Below, one piece after another: positions 33,307 to 43,574 of a DNA stretch of 64,000 nucleotides. The notes under the pieces are model-generated. The model did no database searches, was not told where the DNA came from, and saw only the letters and a program-made list of their open reading frames with translations. Positions within the stretch are counted from its first letter, which is position 1. Each line of letters begins with the position of its first letter. This DNA comes from Alentia gelatinosa (Eukaryota; Annelida; Polychaeta; Phyllodocida; Polynoidae). The stretch spans positions 44,560,723 through 44,624,722 of the forward strand of contig OX465584.1 in NCBI GenBank assembly GCA_950022655.1, given 5' to 3'. The position numbers and the translations under genes are program-made.

Positions 33307-36300
33307 CATATATATATATATATACATACCTATGTACGGCACAGATTTCGAACCAGGAGGTAGGCTCGCTGAAATAGACGATTGTAGTACAGAAAATGCC
33401 AAGACGCAAGTCATCCCAAGTGATATCTTCTCCCCCGAGTCATGCGGCAGTGGGAATACAAGTACTCCCAGGAAGGAGAGGATGATTAGCGGCAGGATCA
33501 TGGATATCAGATAGGCATTTGATTTCCTTTTTAATGTGAATCCATAACTAATTCCAATTGTTTCTTCTGCTCCTTCTACAGTCTGTACACGATCTGTCTT
33601 ATCATAAGAAATCTCCCATTCAGCGCTTGACAGAGTCAATCTAGCACCCGGAATCTCACCATCTGTAACGTTTATATATGAAGGACCTCCAAAAGACCAA
33701 CTAGCGAATATAGTTGAGCACTGATGGGTATCAAATGGGAACATGACAGCATCCAGAGGGCAGTTTGTTTCAGCATTGAAAGTAAGTGCCCACACCATCA
33801 TGCCTGAATTCCATACAAGCACATCAGGCGTTGAACCCTCACCATCACTCAGAAGATTGTTAGTTGCGCTGCAAAGATAGTACAACGTATCCTATGCATT
33901 TGAACCAACTTCTCAACTCCATTTCAATGATTGTTATTTAACGTCTTTCAGATTATTTTAAGCAAACGTCTTAATTTGTTTGTTTTTTAATTGGAAATGA
34001 TTCACAATCTACATGAAAAAAGCAGACTTCCGTCATCCTACTTTGCATTATAGATACCATTTGAGGCCAATGATTAAAGTCTATACAAATCAAGGAATTA
34101 CCTATAAAAATTGAAGATGAACGTGTGTTTTCAAGGTATTCTTTTTCAGAAATTAATCTGAATTTTGGGTCAGGCCGGTTCGACAGTTGGGTCAGCCTGA
34201 TGCAAATGGCTTTACCTGACAGGCTTGACCTAAATTGCCCTGCCCACTCACCCTGATGCAACTTGCCCCACCCATCCAGCCTAACCTAACTGGCACAAAC
34301 CTCACTCGACACAACTGGCCCGACCCGACCTGACTGACCCAAACCTACTTAACTAGCATGAGAAAACTTGTCTGTCCCAACCAGGATGACCCTACCAAGA
34401 TAACACGACTGGGTGGGGCTAGTTGGGTTAGGCCAGTTTTTTTTTTAAAATCGTTTATTTAATCCTGTCGACGTTCAGCATCTTATAATGCTGGTTTCAA
34501 TACATAGACAGCGGTGCACTTAATTATATTCAGTCTAAGTTCATTCTGTAGTAGTAGAATAACAATTAACCAACAAACATATATATATATATATATATAT
34601 ACATACATACATACATTACAGTTCAAGTGAAAAATAAGAGGAAAAAACTTGCATCTTACTACAAAATTTGGGGCACCATAAATCCATGAAAGTCCTTTGA
34701 TATTATATTTCACAATCTTTGATGATTGAATATAGAACAAAACTGTCAGCGTTTGTTTTCAGCTATGGGATAGAGTTTTGTAACCTTTATTTAGTATGCA
34801 ATTTAAAGTTTCTATATGTTGGAATCATTCTAACTTCTAGAGGGAAACTGTTCCAAAGAAATGGTCCATAATATGACAGTGAGTTTTTAAAATGCGCACA
34901 GTTTGGAATTGAATAAAACACCTTGACCTACAAGTAGGTTGAACTATCCTTTGTAATTTTGTACAGTCACTTTTTTCTTTGTACATATGATTTAGTATAT
35001 TACACTCATGCCTGTTCACCAAATATGGTACCTGGGCTCTCCTGTGCAGCTCAACACGTGGGGTTGGTGGAGCAACACCCAAAATCACTCTTATTGGCAG
35101 GATCATACTTTTAAACAACTGCATTGCTGCCTGCTCAGTTAGATACCTCCTTACTTTGCGTAGTAGATACAATTTATAGGTGACTGTTTTGATGGTACCA
35201 TTTATATGCTGCTTGTAGTCGAGATTTCTGTCCTAAACAACACCTAGATAATTGTATGACTGCACAACCTGCAGTTGCCCATGATTAACAAATAGCTTAC
35301 ATATATTTGGGTATTAGCCCTTCTAGCTGACCCATAGATTACTGACTTTGTCTTTTTATCATTAATAGTGAGTTTGTTTCTATTGCACCATAATACTAGG
35401 GCATCCAGATCAGTTTGCAAACTTGGGGTTGCCTTTTCAACTGTATCATCAGTGAGGTATAGAACAGTGTCATCAGCATAATGTATATATTTTGAGTTTA
35501 GGATACAATTGTGGAGGTCATTGATATAAAGTATGAACATTAATGGTCCTAGCACTGATCCTTGAGGGACCCCACAAGTAATGCCTTTTGACTCTGACCG
35601 TACATTGTTAGCCAAAGTTGTTTGCTTCTTATTAGTTAAGTAACTCATGTACCACTTTAAAATGACACCTATTATTCCAATATGGTTCAGCTTTTCCAGC
35701 TTTTCCGGGTCAGGCCAGTTGGGTTGGGTTAATTGGGTTGAGCCAGTTGGGTTCCCCTGGTTGGATCAGGCCAGATGGTTTAGGCCAGTTTGGTCAGACC
35801 AGTTGGGTTATGACACTTGGGTCATACCAGTTGGGCTGGGCCAGCTCAGTCATAGACATAGGGTCAGGCCAGTTGGGCCAGGCCAGTTATGTTGGTCAGG
35901 TAAGGTCAGACTCATTGGGTCATACAACTTGGGTCATGCCAGTTCGGTTATGCCAGTGGCGTAGGGCCATTCAGGTTGGACTGGTTGGGTTTCACCAGTT
36001 GGGTTATGCTGTTTGGGTCAGGCTTGTTGGAACAAGCCAGTTGGGTAAGACTTGTTGGATTGCACCTGTTGGGTCAGGCCAGTGGGATCAGGGTGGTCAG
36101 GTCAACCTAACCCACATGGCATGTCCCAACTGGCTTGACCCAACCAGCCCTGCCCAACTGGCCAAACCCTGGCATGACCCAAGCTGACTTGCCCAACCAA
36201 CACATCCTGACTGATTCAACCCAACTGGTCTACCTAACCAGTCTGATACAGTTGGTCCAGCCCATGCAGTGTGACCTAACCAGCACAACTCAACTCACTC

Positions 36301-38933
36301 CACCCAACTGGCCTGATCATACCCAAGTGGTCCAACATTAACTTGCATGACAAAGCTGGCCTGACCCAGCATAACCCAACTCTCTTTACCCAATTGGCCC
36401 AACCCAACTGACTCAACCCAACTGACTCAACCCAACTGGCCCAACCCAACTGGCTTGACCAAACTCGCTTGCACCTACCAACCTGACCCAACTGGTCGGA
36501 CCCAGTGGGGATAGGATGGATTGTTGGATAGATAGATAGGAAGGTAAGGTGTGTAGGAAGGTAGAGTAGGTAGGTGGGTAGGTAGGTATTGTAGGTAGGG
36601 TTAGCGTAAGGATATGGATTAAGGTAAGGGTTAGGATAAGGATTATGGTAAGGGTAAGGGTTAGGTTAAGGACAAGGGTTTGGGTTTGGAAAGTGTGTAA
36701 AGGTGAAAAGGTATATGGGTGAAAGGATGTATGGAAAAAATGGTACATGTACTTGCATGGGTGAGAGTGCATTTGGGTAAAAGAATGTATGGGTGAAATG
36801 ACGTGTGGGAGAAAGGATATATGGGTGAAAGGGTGTGTTGGTGATAGTGTATGGTGAAAGGTAGTATGGGTGAAAGGATGTATGGGTGAAAGTGTGTTAG
36901 GCTGAAAGGGGTTAAGGGTTAAAGATAGGATGGGTAAAGAGCTATATGGGTGGGTTGGGTTGTGGGTTTGATTTAACGTCCAGTTAACCATTGCAGGTTC
37001 TCACCAGACTTTCTCAAGGTTCTTTTACACCACAAGGGTGGTGATCGAAAGGGTGGTGATCGAATCTATGAAATTAATTTAGGCAGAGACTGTCCACCCT
37101 AGCAGACCAAAATATATATGGGTGAGAGGTGGAATTGGTAAATGGATGTATGGCTGAGAGGATGTGCGGCTTTTTAAAATTTTTTTTAATAAGTTTTTAT
37201 TTCTCACATTCAAAATATACATTTTGTTCTTCCAAGTGGGAAATATTTCTGAGAGGTTGTATGGGTGTAAATTCGTGGTCTTCATGCTTTTCTCCATGGA
37301 GGTAACCTCAAGCGTTTTCCCAACGCATTTCTCTATGATCCTCAAATGTTCCTCTGTGGTGGTAACACGTTTCCCCGTGGTACTCACGCGTATTTCCATG
37401 GTCAGAATGCGTTTTACCATGGTCCTCATGCTTTTCTTGATGGAGGTATCGCCTTTCTCCAAGGTCCCAGCTTTTCTTGATAGAGGTAGTCCGTTTGTCC
37501 ATGGATCATCTCATGGCTCTCATGCTACTGACGCTGTTCTCCATGATAGTAATGCAGCCGTAACGTAATTATCACGTTCACTTATGTTGTGCTGAGCTGT
37601 CAATCTGGTTCCTGCATTCGCTACTATTCTATCTTCTCCGATACTATTTTACTTTCTTCTGTACTAGAAATGATCAAATCTCTTTTGTTCAATTCATTCT
37701 GAACGTGATTCAGTTCCTGTTGTGCTTTGTCATAGACCGATGCAGTCTACGTCTCTCCCAGGCCACTACCTCTTCTTTTTTCAAGTGCACTTGTTCTTTA
37801 AGCTTCTGTTTCAGCAGTTTTTAATTTGTATTGGTGTTCTTGCAGTTTAAAATTTGTGTGTTCTTCCATATAGTTTGTTTATTTTTGAAAGCTCGAATCG
37901 CTATGAGAGATGTTTCAGTTGTCAAGGATCCCAGTTGCCCTGAAGCGCATATTCTACCAACTAGATGCTCTTTCTATGTAAGGCCGACCTCACAGTTGAG
38001 GCATCTGGCCGACGCCAGGTGGCCAGCCTGCATAAATGGTCTCTTGGTGCAGGCTCTTTCTCCACATCCCCCGATTCCAGCCGGCCGGTCACTGTATGGT
38101 TGGTGTACGGCGGTCTAGTGAGTTCCACCAGGCCAATCCCAGCAGCAGCAGGCCGATAGGTTTTGGGATTTACACAATGCGATGACAGCTCGCCAAATAT
38201 CCACTGAATAATGTGGTTAACGGAGTATTGAAGGTGAATAAAGATAAAGGTTGATGTTGTGAATGTGTCAGAATATTCGGTCTCTGCCGGCAGGATAGCC
38301 GTTCGCGGGTGAAGCCGTTCCGTGTGGATGGTGTGCGCCGACGCCCACAATACCACCACAATGCCATTGGCCAGCGCTAGCTGAGGCTTGGTGGATCAGT
38401 CGCATTAACCTGATGACCAATACCACTGTCATCGACAGTTTTTGAGCCTGTCTACTCTAATTTCCAACCTCAAATATCAATTCATTCCTAATACAGTACT
38501 TTTATGTTATCTGGGACCAGTGGTGCTCTTTATTCAGGATTAACAGAATATTCATAGGGCCTACAATATACTTATCATTTAATATCCATTGGAACATTCA
38601 CCAATAAGAGGTTTGTTCTACTACCGACATGCATACATGTGGTCTTGTGTGCGGCACCCAATCATTATCAAAGTAATTATACCTGGTACTATAAAGTTGC
38701 AGTGACCTCCACACCATTACCAATACTCACCTGTTTAGTATGCCAATTTTGGGTGTCCAAACATTTGATTCTGGAATATTGGCAAAAGCAAGAGATTCAA
38801 ACTCCGCAGGGTCCCAGCTTAGGCGATAATCATACCATCGCTGTAAATAAGCATCAATATGCATGTTAACAAACGTACCAGCCGTGTTAAGACATATCAG
38901 TGATATAATTACTTATTTATTTATGTATTTATG

Positions 38934-38989
<56 letters not shown>

Positions 38990-41900
38990 ATTTATGCACA
39001 AGAGAAGATTGATTATATCTATGTTATGATGTTCATATTGGCACCACCTGTAAACACGTCATAATCTCGCGATAGCAGACGTGAATCTCGTCCGTTTGGC
39101 AGAAGCAAGAGTGAAATCATCTTGAGCTAAAATAATTCTGAGATAATTCTGTAATTGTCTCAACTTACCCCAATATCAGCTGAGACCGGACAGCCTAGCT
39201 GACTATTCAACCCAGGGCAGGTATTATCTTGGCAAATGGTCTCAGGTTCTTGTCTATGTCTCAGAATCATCTCAGCCTAAGAGGCCTATTCCACCAAGGA
39301 GGCACAAGCCCAGGCCGGGCCCCTTGTGGTCGCCTATTGGCGATCGGCGGCAATAGCCGGCCCAAACCTCCCGCCGGCGGCGATAATCTGCTTGGTGGAA
39401 CAGCTCATGAGAGCTCACAGGCCCCTCACGGCCAGACCCTGCCGGCCACCGTGCCTCCAAAACCCCGTAGCCGGGCAGTATCGGCTGACCTGTTGGTGGC
39501 CGCCGGCCGCCGGCCTGGGACAATTCTCGTGCAATAGCCAATTTTGGAGGTGTTCCACCAAAATATAGTGATAACCACAGAGAAGGCCGGGTATTATGAG
39601 CGCAACGTCCCCCGCAAGCCCTGGCAGGGGAAAACCGATTCATTTGATTTTAAGCCACCGGCAGGCCGGCCGGCGTGTCAAGAGCTACGCCGAAAGAAGC
39701 ACGGCCGCGGGCTCTGCCGGGACCCGCGGCGAGGGAAAGCCGACAACACTGCGCGGCCGACACCGGCGATACCCGAAGCCGCGAACGGACATAGAAAATT
39801 CCGACACTTTCTGCAGAATTCTAGCACCATAGCGTGCCATACACACTCATAACATCAATCCTTATCTTTATTTACCTTCATTGTTCGATTTAACGTCAAA
39901 TTCCGCGGTTATTTCTCGTTTTCTGACCGTTCCCGTACAAATCCCGACTCGCGGACACACTGCTGCGCTCGATACACGACTTTCGCGGGTTCAGAGCGTC
40001 GTAGTGTATTGCCGCACGCCGCGCTGCTATCGGATCGCTAGAGAACCGCTGGATTGCGCGTTAGTGCCGGCAACGTCCACCAGACGGCAATAGCAAACCC
40101 ACCTGGGTGTAACGCCGCGCCGGGTCCGGCCGGCTCTACGGGCGCTCGCCGGGCGCCTTGTGTACGCCTGTTGGTCGCCCTGTGGGGCTTTGGTGGAACA
40201 GCTCCTAGAATTTAGGGGTTTAGGGGCGGCCGGCTGGCCGGCCCCGGCGGCAAATGCCGGCTGGAAGGCAAAAACCCGCCTGCTGAGGGCCTTTTTGGTG
40301 GAATAGGCCTCTAAGATATGTCAGACTATGCAACTGTCCCCTGATCTATCCCCAAGGGGAGGCTCGAAGCAGGTACCTGCCAACCTGTCGTGGGCCTGGC
40401 CCTATATTCAAGGCAGGTTACCTAACCCAGTACAAGCCCAGAGCACTTCTGTGTATGGGTTCAACTGAACCACGCAACAACAGGGAGGTGTTTTATAGTC
40501 GTGACGATCGTGGATAGTGACCGTTTCCGTTGCACAGTCGAATTATCTTACCTTTGCATGGATGGCAAAGCTATATCAATGTATAATGGACATTACTTAT
40601 ACATATATAATTAGGCCCCCATTTGCTAAGCACGTATCTATGGTATAGCCACTCGGGGGCGTGGCCTATTGTCGCACACGTCATAGTTCCTTTGATGCGA
40701 CGGTTGGGGATCTCCTCACTCTACCTTAGTCAATCGTATGAGCAGGACCTATTTTTGAATTTCAAATTTAGGTTTAAGTTACCCAGTTCTGTATTTATGT
40801 AATACTGGGGGTTTCTTCATCCTGTATTCACGTAATAAATGGCCATAGGGTCTGGTTGTATTCTCGCCAAACTATATTCACTCGTATGCTTATCTATTAC
40901 CTAAATGTGTAGACCTAACTTATATCCAAATAGGTCTTAGACCCTCTATACAACACCTTGTCTATAAAACACCTCCCAGGGGTGGGACTGCCAAGTCCTA
41001 TAGTAAAGAGCAGATACACCACCATTCGACACCTGTGCCAATATAAAGTGAATCTATATTTTTTTCAGCATGCCTCAAATCTCCTAATTTGTGTTTTATA
41101 AGTGCAATATTGACCCAGAAGCTTCATTACTTAGATCTGAATATTATATTTGAAAGGAAATTTTCACTTACCAAGTAAATATTTCCCACCATACTCATTT
41201 TCTGCTCTGCAATATTCTAAGAAGAAATTCAAACCACAAGTGAATGAACAAGTATTTTACATAAAGAATAGGTCGTTAGCATAAAACAACAGAAGACTCT
41301 TCTTCCTAGCTGGATCAACGATAGGATATATGGCGTAAAGATGCATAACTACGGTATATATGTCACATATATATAATAAATGAAATCAAACGACGATAGA
41401 ATGGATCTTCCAGAAAATATCAATTGTTTATATTCAATAAAGTACTTACGAAGCTTTTCAGGCGTGAAGGAACATAAAATAGACGAACTACCAAAGTTTC
41501 AGTGAAGTTCCGTACCGGTCGTACAAACTCATAATCTTTGAGAAGTTCTCGGATCAGTTTCGCTTCAGGTGGATCTGAGTTGAAAATAAGTTGAAAGTAT
41601 TAAAATGTTAATGATAAGCATATCATATACTGCCGTCAAGCCAGTAATACAACACCTGAATCTCACTCTTCATCCTTTGATTACTCTATTTTACTGAATG
41701 GCTGCCCAGCCTACTGCTAACACCCATGCTATAGAATGTTTCTTTTGTATGAGCAGCTTATATTTGATTCTTTCTCTTACAATATGCGTTTGTTCGGATG
41801 GTCTTTTAACATAGATGAAGGTATTGAGACATCGAGATGTTCTAAGAGAAAAAATGACAGTGTTGACATATTATGAAGGTTGGACACTTGAGCGATGTGG

Positions 41901-42675
41901 GAGTCGTAGTTATTGTTACTTGTTTTTTTTTGAGCGGTTAAAATATCTTTTAAAAAGTAGTATTAAAGAGTAACATGAGTATGTAAGACCCTGTGGAAAT
42001 CTTTATAAACAGAGACATACAAAGATGGACAAGAAAGAGGTACAAAGAACCCCTCAAAGATGGATGTCACATTTGACGAGAATAATATACGGTAGCGACA
42101 AGGAACACAGGAGATGCATTTAATATCAAACTTATTCGCTAATGAAAAGTAGAAGATGATTGGAATCAATATAATGATGACCATTTCCCAATCACAAATT
42201 AATAATTTAATTTGTATGCAATTTGATATACTACTTCAAACTATGTTGTAACATACATATTAGTAGAGCTATATCACCTGTCAGTATTAGTCCTATAGAA
42301 CCTTTTGAATGTGTTTTTTAGACAGCGACATCTTTATTAGTTGTGATCGAAAAAAAGTGATCATTTGCGTAACCAATATAGCGATCATGACAAAAAAGCG
42401 TTCCACAGACTCGATCGCTATTGACCTCGAAACGGTCTCTAACTGGTCATTATTAATGATTGTCACGACTGGAAAAAAACCTCCCTGATTTTCCTTTTCT
42501 ATTCATTGGACAATTGTTTTGTACTCTCCGAATGTAACGCCTTATTACTCACAACTGCGCTGCTCTATTGTACATAATACTCACTTTCCTTATTGATGCT
42601 GGAACAAAATCCTGTATGGTTGAACAGAGCGAACATCCAAAATAGAATCCACTTGTAGCTGCAGCTTCTCTTCAT
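29568..42675 (-). CDS. Divergent nicotinic-type Cys-loop receptor subunit, six exons, 424 aa
   Basis: Subunit of a pentameric ligand-gated ion channel of the nicotinic acetylcholine receptor family, in the plasma membrane of neurons, muscle or sensory cells. Six phase-consistent exons encode: signal peptide (about 1-24), extracellular domain with WxPK loop A, loop B Trp181, a 13-residue Cys-loop (Cys160 to Cys174, with FPFD), M1 (about 242-263), M2 (about 272-293), M3 (about 305-327), a short loop, an amphipathic MA helix and M4 (about 397-420). The 45-bp third and 110-bp fourth exons match the ancestral nicotinic exon pattern. Loop C lacks the vicinal Cys pair of alpha subunits and the loop A Tyr is replaced (ILN), so it is probably a non-alpha or non-cholinergic subunit. 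GEK at the M2 start predicts cation selectivity. N-glycosylation sites NFT and NVT are present. No breaks seen. Confidence 0.85.
30443..30475 (+). mobile_element. Lone MITE end (TAA-GGGGCCGTCCATTAAG)
   Basis: TAAGGGGCCGTCCATTAAGT closely resembles the end of the MITE at 3302-3479. A C-rich interior follows, as in that MITE. No matching right end is nearby; GGATGGCCCCTAA at about 32713-32726 could be a distant partner, but that would imply a 2.3-kb element full of arrays. Confidence 0.5.
30985..31205. repeat. GT-rich minisatellite (TGTTGGTGTGGATG-like)
   Basis: Degenerate repeats of GGTGTTGGTGTGGATGGG on the plus strand; the minus-strand complement is CA/CAC-rich. No unit boundary is perfectly periodic. 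Confidence 0.75.
31206..31860. other. Non-repetitive island inside the GT-rich array (possible insertion)
   Basis: About 650 bp of ordinary sequence separates two stretches of the same GT-rich repeat. It holds a TATA-like GGGTTTATAAGGAAGC near 31345 but no ORF, which could fit a solo LTR or similar insertion. No terminal repeats or target duplication were established. Confidence 0.3.
31865..32095. repeat. GT-rich minisatellite, second block
   Basis: Same style as 30985-31205: GTGTTGGTGGATGAGGG, GTGTGGGGTTTGGGGTG, GGTATTGATATTGGTGG. Probably one array originally. Confidence 0.7.
32170..32615. repeat. CCTACC/ACCAACCTGCC short-period array
   Basis: Degenerate 4- and 8-mer repeats (CTACCTACCAACCTGC, CACCTACCGACC). 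Plus strand nearly pyrimidine plus A; G is scarce. Confidence 0.75.
32855..32945 (+). repeat. Possible tRNA-derived SINE relic
   Basis: GCGAAGCACACTCGTCTCTG followed 30 bp later by TGTGTGAATCCCGC resembles degenerate A-box and B-box spacing of tRNA-SINEs. Too diverged to call a tRNA; no 3' tail family identified. Confidence 0.25.
33199..33328. repeat. (TA)n microsatellite abutting a receptor splice donor
   Basis: TA dinucleotides with TATC/TATTCA/CATA interruptions run from 33199 to 33328 and overlap the minus-strand intron start GTATGTATATATATATAT. Open frames of Tyr/Ile here are artefacts. Confidence 0.95.
33330..33868 (-). CDS. Receptor exon 5 (Cys-loop, loops B and C, M1, M2)
   Basis: Acceptor ATCTTTGCAG; donor ATAG|GTATGT at 33329-33324. 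539 bp. Encodes the Cys-loop [15 protein letters not shown], loop B ASWSFGG, INVTDGE, loop C without CC ([15 protein letters not shown]), M1 and M2 ([20 protein letters not shown]) followed by [11 protein letters not shown]. The donor lies at the edge of a (TA)n microsatellite. Confidence 0.95.
34186..34436. repeat. GGGTCAGGCC/TTGGGT minisatellite, left part
   Basis: Degenerate decamers GGGTCAGGCCGGTT and AACTGGCCCGACCC; orientation flips within the block (about 34205 and about 34410). Continues beyond the retroelement insertion at 35695. Confidence 0.75.
34437..35695 (-). mobile_element. 5'-truncated non-LTR retrotransposon (RT 3' half) with poly(A) tail
   Basis: On the minus strand the element ends in a poly(A) tract (T run at about 34437-34446 on plus). 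RT motifs: [20 protein letters not shown] and the catalytic YADD box in [13 protein letters not shown] (35648-35244), preceded by [14 protein letters not shown] frameshift and an in-frame stop follow, after which [20 protein letters not shown] (about 35172 downward) gives the expected LINE C-terminal region. Jockey/CR1-like layout; clade not determined. Broken, therefore inactive. Inserted inside the minisatellite, with GGCCAGTT on both sides. Confidence 0.85.
34573..34612. repeat. TA/CATA microsatellite
   Basis: (AT)n followed by (ACAT)n inside the retroelement 3' region. Confidence 0.9.
35696..36505. repeat. Strand-switching GGGTCAGGCCAGTT minisatellite
   Basis: From 35705 to about 36115 the plus strand carries GGGTCAGGCCAGTTGGG-type units; from about 36120 to 36505 it carries the complement (CCCAACTGGCCTGACCC). 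The two halves together form a long imperfect palindrome. Confidence 0.85.
36515..36965. repeat. G-rich arrays: GGTAGG, GGGTTAGG and GGGTGAAAGGATGTAT
   Basis: Three adjoining blocks: (AGGTAGG)n about 36530-36595; telomere-like GGTTAGGGTAAGG variants about 36596-36690; GGGTGAAAGGATGTATG units about 36710-36955. All are G-rich on the plus strand. Confidence 0.8.
37280..37505. repeat. 21-bp minisatellite (CCATGGT...CACG-like)
   Basis: In one minus-strand frame the units read as a seven-residue repeat ([28 protein letters not shown]), showing a 21-bp period. Open frames on both strands arise from this array. Confidence 0.65.
37990..38390. mobile_element. Degenerate relative of the Harbinger-like element
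   Basis: GC-rich block with GTTCCACCAGG (about 38123) and GGCTTGGTGG (about 38385). Its AAGGTGAATAAAGATAAAGG followed by TTGATGTTGTGA (about 38229-38260) closely matches the complement of 39848-39890 inside the intact element. Ends are not recognisable. Confidence 0.5.
38731..38840 (-). CDS. Receptor exon 4 (110-bp exon, loop A)
   Basis: Acceptor GCTTATTTACAG, donor ACAG|GTGAGT. 110 bp, as in other nicotinic genes. Encodes [20 protein letters not shown] and [16 protein letters not shown]. The junction with exon 3 lacks about two residues found in most subunits before W.DYRL. Confidence 0.9.
38936..38986. repeat. (TA)n microsatellite in receptor intron 3
   Basis: About 25 TA dinucleotides, roughly 100 bp upstream (in transcript sense) of the exon 4 acceptor at 38841. 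Confidence 0.95.
39281..40311 (+). mobile_element. Harbinger-like non-autonomous transposon, copy 1 (1031 bp)
   Basis: Inverted ends GAGGCCTATTCCACCAA and TTGGTGGAATAGGCCTC with TAA on both flanks (39278-39280, 40312-40314), as expected for a PIF/Harbinger 3-bp target duplication. GC-rich against an AT-rich background. The motif GGTGGAA/TTCCACC recurs internally (about 39395, 39552, 40191) in addition to the ends, and could be subterminal transposase-binding sites. No transposase domain in any frame. It lies in receptor intron 3. Confidence 0.85.
40315..41171 (-). other. Receptor intron 3 remainder, no feature recognised
   Basis: No ORF, repeat family or RNA gene recognised between the transposon and exon 3. 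Confidence 0.5.
41172..41216 (-). CDS. Receptor exon 3 (45-bp exon)
   Basis: Acceptor TTCTTCTTAG, donor TTG|GTAAGT. Exactly 45 bp, encoding [15 protein letters not shown], equivalent to the DEKNQ..TTN.WL exon of nicotinic genes, which is also 45 bp. The W of WL is replaced by Y. Confidence 0.8.
41450..41574 (-). CDS. Receptor exon 2 (N-terminal helix and first strands)
   Basis: Acceptor TCAACTCAG, donor TTC|GTAAGT. 125 bp, phase 0 at its end. Encodes [20 protein letters not shown] and [20 protein letters not shown], the canonical L..LL..Y...VRPV..... start of nicotinic subunits with an N-glycosylation site (NFT). Confidence 0.85.
42585..42675 (-). CDS. Receptor exon 1 (signal peptide)
   Basis: ATG at 42675-42673; donor GAAA|GTGAGT after 42585. 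Encodes [20 protein letters not shown] and [10 protein letters not shown], a classic signal peptide with a basic n-region and hydrophobic core. It leaves 1 nt that joins exon 2 as AAT (Asn). Confidence 0.8.
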
Positions 42676-43059
42676 CCTCCCACTTTGGCTCAGATCCTGC
42701 AGTGATTTTGAAGGAAATAGGGGATTCTAGTCCCAAGAACCAATCATATCATGTGCATTGAATTATGCAAGGAAATATGGGAATATATAGAAGAAATGAA
42801 TGTGCATTGAATGATATTGGAATGGTCGACCGACCCAATTATGATGTAATAGTATCATACCGTATCTTCATGTGTCTATTATGCTTGTTTTTTAAAATAT
42901 CAGGTTTATTACATTGTACCTGGAGTAATCTATACAGACTGTGTGAATATGACTTTTTTTTTATATAACTGTATCTAAAAAAAGCACTGCGTGAGCGGCG
43001 ACGGTATTATCAATAAACATTTTTTTTAAAGTGACTCATTTTAAAGATTTGTTGTTGCT

Positions 43060-43405
43060 ATTTTAAAAAAACTGAGACAGATAGGCCTAGAGGATAAAAC
43101 ATTATCACTTATAAAATCATACTTAAACTACCGTACTCAAAAAGTGAATCTGGTTAAAATACATTCAACCAAGGTGCATGTATCCTGTGGGGTTCCGCAA
43201 GGATCTGTTTTAGGACTGTCCCTTTTCATAATATACGTAAATAGTATTTTTGCAGAAATCAAAAACTGTTTAGCCTTAATGTATGCGGACGACATAGTAC
43301 TTACAGTCAATGGGGATGACCCTATACTCATAGTAAAAATTCAACAACCAGACCTAAATACCATGATCAACTGGTTGAAAAGGAATAAATTACAGGCATC
43401 ATGCA
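43060..43405 (+). pseudogene. Non-LTR reverse transcriptase fragment
   Basis: One frame reads LEDKTLSLIKSYLNYRTQKV, then [20 protein letters not shown] and the catalytic box in ALMYADDIVLTV, ending at NWLKRNKLQ. Only the palm part of the RT is present; both ends of the element are missing. It lies about 400 bp upstream of the receptor start codon on the opposite strand. Different subfamily from the copy at 34.4-35.7 kb judging by sequence. Confidence 0.8.
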
Positions 43406-43574
43406 TGTTTAGTGCGCTGATGCCTCAAGGCATCATGAGTCCATAAGGGGTTTATCAATGCATGCGAATAGCAGTAGATATTAGAATTGCCAGGGAACAC
43501 CCCTTTGAACCTTTGAAGAATTGTACGCTAGGTGTAGGATACGACAATTAGATAACAGAAGGCTACTACATTTG

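Larger units (their letters stand above)
29933..33329 (-). other. Receptor intron 5, rich in simple arrays
   Basis: Holds a C21 tract (30582-30602), GT-rich arrays, a CCTACC-type array and a TA microsatellite, listed separately. The remaining sequence shows no gene. Confidence 0.6.

Noticed and set aside
37079..37568. ORFs of 127-134 residues on both strands
   Set aside because: They translate a 21-bp repeat in several frames; no domain.
39229..39852. Overlapping ORFs of about 100 residues within the Harbinger-like element
   Set aside because: No transposase or DNA-binding motif in any frame; they follow from the high GC content of the element.
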